Assembly (NCBI GenBank): GCA_031180665.1 | Contig: JAPSLP010000002.1 | Span: 1 to 64,000 of the forward strand | DNA from: Cupriavidus sp. | Lineage (GTDB): Bacteria; Pseudomonadota; Gammaproteobacteria; Burkholderiales; Burkholderiaceae | DNA length: 64,000 nucleotides | Direction: 5' to 3' | Shown: positions 59,441-64,000 of the stretch, one piece after another | How the letters are laid out: every line of letters begins with the position of its first letter | How positions within the stretch are numbered: the stretch's first letter is position 1 | Made by a program: the position numbers and the translations under genes | The notes under the pieces: model-generated | Database searches by the model: none | Told to the model about the DNA's origin: nothing | The model's input: only the letters and a program-made list of their open reading frames with translations

Positions 59441-59839
59441 ATGCTGCTCGAACAAGTCCGCACCAATCCCGATCCGTACGCGCCGTTCCTGCTGTCGCAG
59501 GGCATCCGCGTCGGCAATCTGGTCTTTATCTCGGGACAGGCCGCGATCGGCGACGACGGCAACATCGTCGGCCGCGGCGACTTCGACAAGCAGGCCGAGC
59601 AGGCCTTTCGCAATCTGCAACGGGCGCTCGAAGCCGCGGGATCGAGCCTGGACCGCGTGGCCAAGGTCACGATCTTCCTGAAGTCGATGGACAACTTCGG
59701 CAAGATCGTCGCGCTGCGCCGCCAGTGGTTCTCGGCGCCGTACCCTGCCGACACCATCGTCGAGATCTCCAGCCTGTATTCGCCCGAGGCGCTGATCGAG
59801 ATCGAGGCCATCGCCGTCGCCGAAGGAGCGCCGGCATGA
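59441..59839 (+). CDS. RidA-family protein
   Basis: 132 residues: DPYAPFLLSQGIRVGNLVFISGQAAIGDDGNIVG in outline (key parts LLSQGIRVGNLVFISGQ), QAEQAFRNLQRALEAAGSSLDRVAKVTIFLKSMD in outline, ending LIEIEAIAVAEG. The Arg that precedes LP in imine deaminases is not visible (the stretch reads ISSLYSPEALIEIE), so this is a non-canonical Rid protein. Overlaps the Old Yellow Enzyme gene by ATGA. Confidence 0.9.
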   Translation: MLLEQVRTNPDPYAPFLLSQGIRVGNLVFISGQAAIGDDGNIVGRGDFDKQAEQAFRNLQRALEAAGSSLDRVAKVTIFLKSMDNFGKIVALRRQWFSAPYPADTIVEISSLYSPEALIEIEAIAVAEGAPA

Positions 59840-60966
59840 ACGCCCGTGCAAGACCAACGCTGTCCGATCCGCTCGACGTCAACGGCATCGCCTTGCGCAA
59901 CCGGCTCGTCGTCGCGCCGATGACGCGCATCAGCGCAACGCCCGAGGGCGTGCCCACCCCGACGATGGCGGACTACTACGCGGGCTTTGCGCGCGGCGGC
60001 TTCGGGCTGATCGTCACCGAAGGCAGCTACACCGACCGCGCGTATGCGCAGGGCTATGCCGGACAGCCGGGCCTGACCGATATGGAGCAGGCGCGCGCCT
60101 GGCGCGCGGTCACCGACGCGGTGCACGAGGCCGGCGGCCGCATCTTCGTGCAACTGATGCATGCGGGCGCGCTGTCGCAGGCGAACCGCTTCCGCGACGA
60201 GACCGTCGGCCCGTCGGCCATCGCGCCAAAGGGCCTGCAGATGGGCGTCTATCGCGGCAAGGGGCCCTATCGCACGCCGCGCGCGATCGAGCCGCACGAG
60301 ATCGACGCGGCGATCGCCGGATTCGCCCAAGCGGCCCGGCTCGCCCGCGATGTCGCCGGCTTCGACGGCGTCGAGATCCACGGCGCCAACGGCTATCTGC
60401 TCGACCAGTTCCTGACCGACTACACCAACCGGCGCGACGATGCCTGGGGCGGACCGATCGGCCATCGCATCCGGCTCGCCGAGCAGACCGCGCACGCGGT
60501 GCGCGGCGCGGTCGGCGACGGCTTTCCGGTGGGTGTGCGCATTTCGCAGGGCAAGGTCAACGACTTCACGCACAAATGGGCGGAGGGAGCCGAGGGCGCG
60601 GCGATCGTCTTTGGACGGCTGGCCGCAACGGGCATCGACTTCCTGCACGTGACGGAGTTCGAGGCCTGGCAGCCAGCCTTCCCCGGCGACGCGCGGACGC
60701 TGGTCCGGCATGCGCAGCTTGCCGCGCCGCACCTGACCGTGATTGCCAACGGCAGCCTGCACGAGCCGGCGCGCGCGCACGACGCACTGGCCGAGGGCGC
60801 GGACCTGGTCGCGCTGGGCCGCGGTGCGCTGGCCAATCCGGACTGGCCGCGGCGCGTGGCCAAGGGCATGGCGCCGCGTCCGTTTGACCCCGCGCTGCTG
60901 TCGCCGTTCGGCGAGATCAAGCCCGCTGAGCTGCAGGCGCGGCAAGCGCTGCCTGCGGTGGCCTGA
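59836..60966 (+). CDS. NADH:flavin oxidoreductase / Old Yellow Enzyme family
   Basis: 376 residues from the ATG at 59836. NRLVVAPMTRISATPEGVPT (FMN-binding start), LIVTEGSYTDRAYAQGY, FVQLMHAGALS, the HGANGYLLDQFL substrate/FMN site with His and Asn, the NRRDDAWGG loop and LVALGRGALANPDWP (FMN phosphate). FMN-dependent ene-reduction of alpha,beta-unsaturated carbonyls is expected. Translationally coupled to the RidA protein and probably under the GcvA-like LysR. Confidence 0.93.
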   Translation: MNARARPTLSDPLDVNGIALRNRLVVAPMTRISATPEGVPTPTMADYYAGFARGGFGLIVTEGSYTDRAYAQGYAGQPGLTDMEQARAWRAVTDAVHEAGGRIFVQLMHAGALSQANRFRDETVGPSAIAPKGLQMGVYRGKGPYRTPRAIEPHEIDAAIAGFAQAARLARDVAGFDGVEIHGANGYLLDQFLTDYTNRRDDAWGGPIGHRIRLAEQTAHAVRGAVGDGFPVGVRISQGKVNDFTHKWAEGAEGAAIVFGRLAATGIDFLHVTEFEAWQPAFPGDARTLVRHAQLAAPHLTVIANGSLHEPARAHDALAEGADLVALGRGALANPDWPRRVAKGMAPRPFDPALLSPFGEIKPAELQARQALPAVA

Positions 60967-61027
60967 GCGGCGGCGGCCGTCCACGGGCGCTCCCGCTCGC
61001 GTGCGCGGGCGAAAACGCGCACGCCAC

Positions 61028-61393
61028 CTACACGGCAAAGGTGCGCTCGTGCCGCGCCTGGCACGGCGCGCAGCGCGTCGCGGTCGGGTTGGCGAGCAGG
61101 CGCTCGTACGGGATCTCGAGTCCGCAGTCGTCGCATACGCCGTACTCGCCGGACGCCATGCGCTCGCGCGCCCGCGCGATGTCGTCGAGCTCGCCGCGAT
61201 AGTGCTGCTGCAGCGCGGCGCGATCGCGCTCCTCGTTGACGCCCTCGGCGGTATCGGCCAGGTCCTGCGGCTCCCTGAGCGGGTTGGGCGAGGGGCGATC
61301 GCGCCCCTGCTGATAGAGCGGATCGAGTTCGCGCTCGCGCCGGTCCAGGCGCTCGCCGAGCGCCGCGAGCTGTTCGCGGTCCAGATGTGTCAT
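61028..61393 (-). CDS. TraR/DksA-family zinc-finger protein
   Basis: 121 residues from the ATG at 61391-61393, with GGAGG six bases upstream. An N-terminal coiled-coil (REQLAALGERLDRRERELD) is followed by a C4 zinc finger of the DksA type: CDDCGLEIPYERLLANPTAT then RCAPC. The acidic tip residues typical of DksA are not obvious, so it may be a paralogue of the YbiI/short-DksA kind binding RNA polymerase's secondary channel. Stands alone. Confidence 0.88.
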   Translation of the reverse strand: MTHLDREQLAALGERLDRRERELDPLYQQGRDRPSPNPLREPQDLADTAEGVNEERDRAALQQHYRGELDDIARARERMASGEYGVCDDCGLEIPYERLLANPTATRCAPCQARHERTFAV

Positions 61394-61605
61394 GTCGGCC
61401 TCCATATGCTCGACTACCCATGCAGCATGACGACGGTCATCTCGACAGTCGCCAAGGCGGTGCCATAGGGTGATCGACATCCCCGCTCGCCGGCCGTTCC
61501 CCGATACGCAGCCCGAAAGCCGGCGGGGCACCTCGGTGTGCTCCCCCCGGCGAGCTTTTGGCTTGACCGACGCACGTTCCCACGAGGCCTGGACAGCGCG
61601 GCACG

Positions 61606-62010
61606 CTATTGCATGCCCGACGGCAGTTGCGGCGCGTGCACCGATACCCAGTGCCCGTTCTCGTACTTCTTCCAGCGGTCGCCGGCGTCGCGGGCGTAGA
61701 GTCCGTCTTCCAGTATCACCAGCCGGGTCGGATGCGGTGCGACCGGCGGCGTGCCGGCCGATTCGGGGGCCTCGCCCTCGACCACGCCTTCGGCTGCCGC
61801 GGACGCTATCGGGTCCGCTCCGGCGACCGCTGCGGTGTTCGGCGGCGCGGTAGCGGGAGCATCGGCGAGCGCGCGCTGCGCCGCCTCGCTCAGCCGCGCG
61901 CCATCGTCCGGCGAGCCGCCACCGCATGCCGTCAACAGCAGCAGCAGCGGCAGCGCCCGCAGCGGCGCGGCGGCCGGCGGCATGCCATGCAAAAGAGCGA
62001 TCCTTTTCAT
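61606..62010 (-). CDS. lipoprotein co-encoded with levansucrase
   Basis: 134 residues from the ATG at 62008-62010, with GGGAGG upstream. Signal peptide with lipobox (LPLLLLLTAC), then a Gly/Ala/Pro-rich spacer and a conserved-looking C-terminal part (RLVILEDGLYARDAGDRWKKYENGHW in outline). Function unknown. It follows the levansucrase gene by 11 bp, so a role in anchoring or assisting polysaccharide production at the envelope is possible (inference). Confidence 0.8.
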   Translation of the reverse strand: MKRIALLHGMPPAAAPLRALPLLLLLTACGGGSPDDGARLSEAAQRALADAPATAPPNTAAVAGADPIASAAAEGVVEGEAPESAGTPPVAPHPTRLVILEDGLYARDAGDRWKKYENGHWVSVHAPQLPSGMQ

Positions 62011-62021
62011 CGCAGCCTCCC

Positions 62022-63632
62022 TCAGTCGAACAGTCGGCGCACGAGGTCGCCGATCAGCACGCCGCGCAAGCTGAACAACGCTTCGCGATTGGCCGGTATG
62101 TCGCCATAGCCGCCGAGCCCATTGACGCCGTAGCTGCGATCGACCGCCGTGTTCGCACCCTGGATATCGATGCGCACCGTCGGCGCCAGCGATCCGCCGC
62201 GCCGCGCGCCGATGGCATCGATGAAGGATTCGACCAGCCCGCCCGGCATCACGTAGTGCGAGTACGACTGGAAGGTGCGCGGATTCTGCGTCGGATCCAG
62301 CGCGAAGGGCTCGCCGCGCGGACGGTTCATGTCGGTCGGATTGCCCAGCACCAGCCCGCTGCCGCTGTTCAACGGCTGATAGTCGCTGCGTACGCCGTTG
62401 CCGACGAAGCCGTAGACGCCGTCCGGGCCGTCGACGCCGGCGGCGTAGGTGGAACGATGGCTGATGGTGAACAGGTAGTACTTGCCGTCCTTGATATAGA
62501 TCTGCGGACGCTCGGTCTGGTCGTTGACGCAATTGGCCGACAGGATCGGCGGCAGGAACACCCAGCGGCTCAGTTGCCTGTTGATCGCCACCGCCAGTCC
62601 CACGTTGGCCTTCTGGAAGACCGCGCCGGAGTCCATCACCGCATTCAGATCCTCGCGATGGGGGTCGTTCGGCGCGTAACCCAGGTCCTGCTCGGTGCAG
62701 GTGCGCGCGCCGCGCGGGCCGGCGGTGTTGCCCTCGAACACCATGAACGTGACGCCGGGATTCGCGGGATCCTCGAAGGTGAAGGGATCGCGGAACGAGA
62801 AGAATTCGTTCTGCTGGCCTGTCTGGTACCACGTGCCATCCGGCTCCAGCAGCTTCATATGCTCGTTGAAACCGGTCAGCCGCACGCCGTTGTGATCGGC
62901 CTCCACGCGTCCCTCCGCCTTCGCGATGATCGCGATCGGCGGCGTGATATTGCCGCCCGACGGGCTCGATCGATTGAACGACGTCGCGGTATAGAACACC
63001 ACGATGCGGCCATCCGGCATGATGCGCGTCGAGCCGGACCACTCGGCGTTGTGGGTCATCGGCGCGCCGCCGAAGATCTGCACGCTGGACCCGTCCGGGA
63101 ACAGATGCCCGCCATAGATCCAGCCGCCGTTCGCCGGTCGCCGGGAAGCCGGAATGCCGGCGCGGCGATAGAAGTAGCCGATGCGCGCGTGGATATGCCG
63201 GTCGTCGAACGTATAGCCCGCATTGCGATCGGCGGTCAGCGAGAAGATGATCTCCCAGCCCTTGTAGCTGTACTGGTTGGCCTTCGCATCGGTCAGCGGC
63301 CACGTGTCCCAGACCCACACACGATCGTTGGTCTGCGGGAAGTTGGCCGGTATGTCCGGCATCGTCAGATGCTGCGGCAGCGAGTTCTGCCCGGGGGGCA
63401 CGTTGGGCGAGGACATCGCCATGATCTGGCGCGCATCGGCGCGCGTCCATCGGGCGGTGAAGTTGCTGGTCGGGTCCTTGGCTTCCTGCGTATGGGGCGT
63501 CGGCGCGGGCGCGGCGGGCGCGGTCTGGGCGCGGGCCGGCGCAACCGCCAGCAGCAAGGGCACCGATGCGGTGCCCACGGCCAGCAGGCATCTGCCGATG
63601 CCTCCCGGGATGCGAAGAGAAACGTTGGTCAT
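62022..63632 (-). CDS. levansucrase (GH68)
   Basis: 536 residues from the ATG at 63630-63632 (GAGG five bases upstream; a GTG two codons earlier is also in frame). Signal peptide (LAVGTASVPLLLAVAPARAQ). GH68 catalytic residues: nucleophile Asp at about 109 in VWDTWPL, transition-state Asp in FRDPF and acid/base Glu in TERPQIY. Two cysteines (RTCTEQ and SANCVND) are placed as in Gram-negative levansucrases. It converts sucrose to levan or fructo-oligosaccharides outside the cell. Confidence 0.93.
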   Translation of the reverse strand: MTNVSLRIPGGIGRCLLAVGTASVPLLLAVAPARAQTAPAAPAPTPHTQEAKDPTSNFTARWTRADARQIMAMSSPNVPPGQNSLPQHLTMPDIPANFPQTNDRVWVWDTWPLTDAKANQYSYKGWEIIFSLTADRNAGYTFDDRHIHARIGYFYRRAGIPASRRPANGGWIYGGHLFPDGSSVQIFGGAPMTHNAEWSGSTRIMPDGRIVVFYTATSFNRSSPSGGNITPPIAIIAKAEGRVEADHNGVRLTGFNEHMKLLEPDGTWYQTGQQNEFFSFRDPFTFEDPANPGVTFMVFEGNTAGPRGARTCTEQDLGYAPNDPHREDLNAVMDSGAVFQKANVGLAVAINRQLSRWVFLPPILSANCVNDQTERPQIYIKDGKYYLFTISHRSTYAAGVDGPDGVYGFVGNGVRSDYQPLNSGSGLVLGNPTDMNRPRGEPFALDPTQNPRTFQSYSHYVMPGGLVESFIDAIGARRGGSLAPTVRIDIQGANTAVDRSYGVNGLGGYGDIPANREALFSLRGVLIGDLVRRLFD

Positions 63633-64000
63633 GATCACCTCGGCGTCGAAGAGACGAGCGTCTCCGATGCCGTCGCGGGGACGGACACGGAAGCGCCAAC
63701 AGGATCACGACGCTGGGCGGAATCGGACAGATGCAAGAAGGGGCGGTCTGTCCGGCGGATACGTGAGCCGCGTGAAACCGCGTGGAGCTGCGTGGAGCCG
63801 CGCGGGCCGCGCGAAGCCGCGCCATGCGGACTCGAGCGCGCCTCTCGGGTGCAGGTCATCCGAAGCCAGCGTCTTGCCGGGGAAGTCCCCACGCGACCAC
63901 AAGGACAGGTCGCGGACAAAGGCGGCATCGGCATGCTGCGCCATGCGCGCTCGTGAAGGATGACGCGGGACCTGGACGGTCCCAGTCATCGTTCGAGTCT
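63633..64000. other. upstream region of levansucrase with irregular repeats
   Basis: About 370 bp reaching the window end. Between about 63760 and 63830 there are irregular repeats of a CCGCGTGGA-like unit. A 94-residue minus-strand frame (63705-63989) shows no family motif. The levansucrase promoter must lie here, but no clear -35/-10 pair could be picked. Confidence 0.5.

Noticed and set aside
63705..63989. 94-codon minus-strand frame upstream of levansucrase
   Set aside because: Passes through irregular CCGCGTGGA-like repeats, no motif, cut near the window end; not supported as a gene.

Overview
The window is about 64 kb of uniformly GC-rich DNA. It carries many LysR, TetR, IclR and AraC regulators next to small catabolic operons, four tripartite-tricarboxylate (Bug) periplasmic receptors and a Burkholderia-type trimeric porin. 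This points to a beta-proteobacterium of the Burkholderiaceae/Alcaligenaceae kind, most like Cupriavidus, and probably an accessory replicon or chromosomal accessory region (inference). I see no tRNA, rRNA, CRISPR array, integrase or transposase. The only gene resembling core metabolism is a divergent adenylosuccinate-synthetase paralogue.

Layout. 1-6.3 kb: end of an MFS gene, a Bug receptor/FAD oxidoreductase pair with a divergent LysR, a second LysR and an MFS exporter. 6.3-7.2 kb: a VOC protein and a small cytochrome c. 7.4-12.95 kb: a Fur-boxed iron-complex uptake operon (TonB receptor, ATPase, lipoprotein binding protein, permease) whose three junctions are all 4-bp GTGA overlaps. 13.1-20.05 kb: a minus-strand run HMG-CoA-lyase-like, CaiB CoA-transferase, Bug receptor, gamma-carbonic-anhydrase-like protein and porin, with a divergent IclR and a CitE-like lyase. 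20.1-27.2 kb: a tightly overlapped plus-strand operon MmgE/PrpD, MaoC, acyl-CoA dehydrogenase, MaoC, CaiB, CitE-like lyase, Bug. Its gene content resembles itaconate/mesaconate (C5-dicarboxylate) CoA pathways. 27.3-32.7 kb: GFA protein, HD hydrolase, GlxA-type regulator, SDR, an 11-bp tandem repeat, and a TetR/MFS pair with three evenly phased operators.

32.7-39.7 kb is the most unusual block: AraC regulator, RidA-like protein, PurA-like enzyme, NimA-like flavoprotein and MFS transporter. It is flanked on both sides by same-orientation copies of a kynurenine-formamidase-like hydrolase, the second copy frameshifted. 39.8-53.3 kb: TetR/PF10118 pair with palindromic operators, penicillin-acylase-family enzyme, quinone-reductase-like flavoprotein with LysR, a second LysR, SGNH hydrolase, TetR with Bcr/CflA exporter, and SDR plus cytoplasmic trehalase. 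53.4-58.1 kb: an ECF41 sigma factor with its carboxymuconolactone-decarboxylase-like partner and a textbook ECF41 promoter, a glycolipid-binding-domain protein and an OxlT-like transporter. 58.4-61.4 kb: GcvA-like LysR, a 25-bp palindrome, RidA plus Old Yellow Enzyme, and a DksA-type zinc-finger protein. 61.6-63.6 kb: GH68 levansucrase followed by a lipoprotein.

The common theme is uptake (porin, Bug, MFS, TonB) coupled to peripheral catabolism, each unit having its own regulator and, in several cases, a readable palindromic operator. All functional assignments come from motifs and context read by eye; no database search was run.
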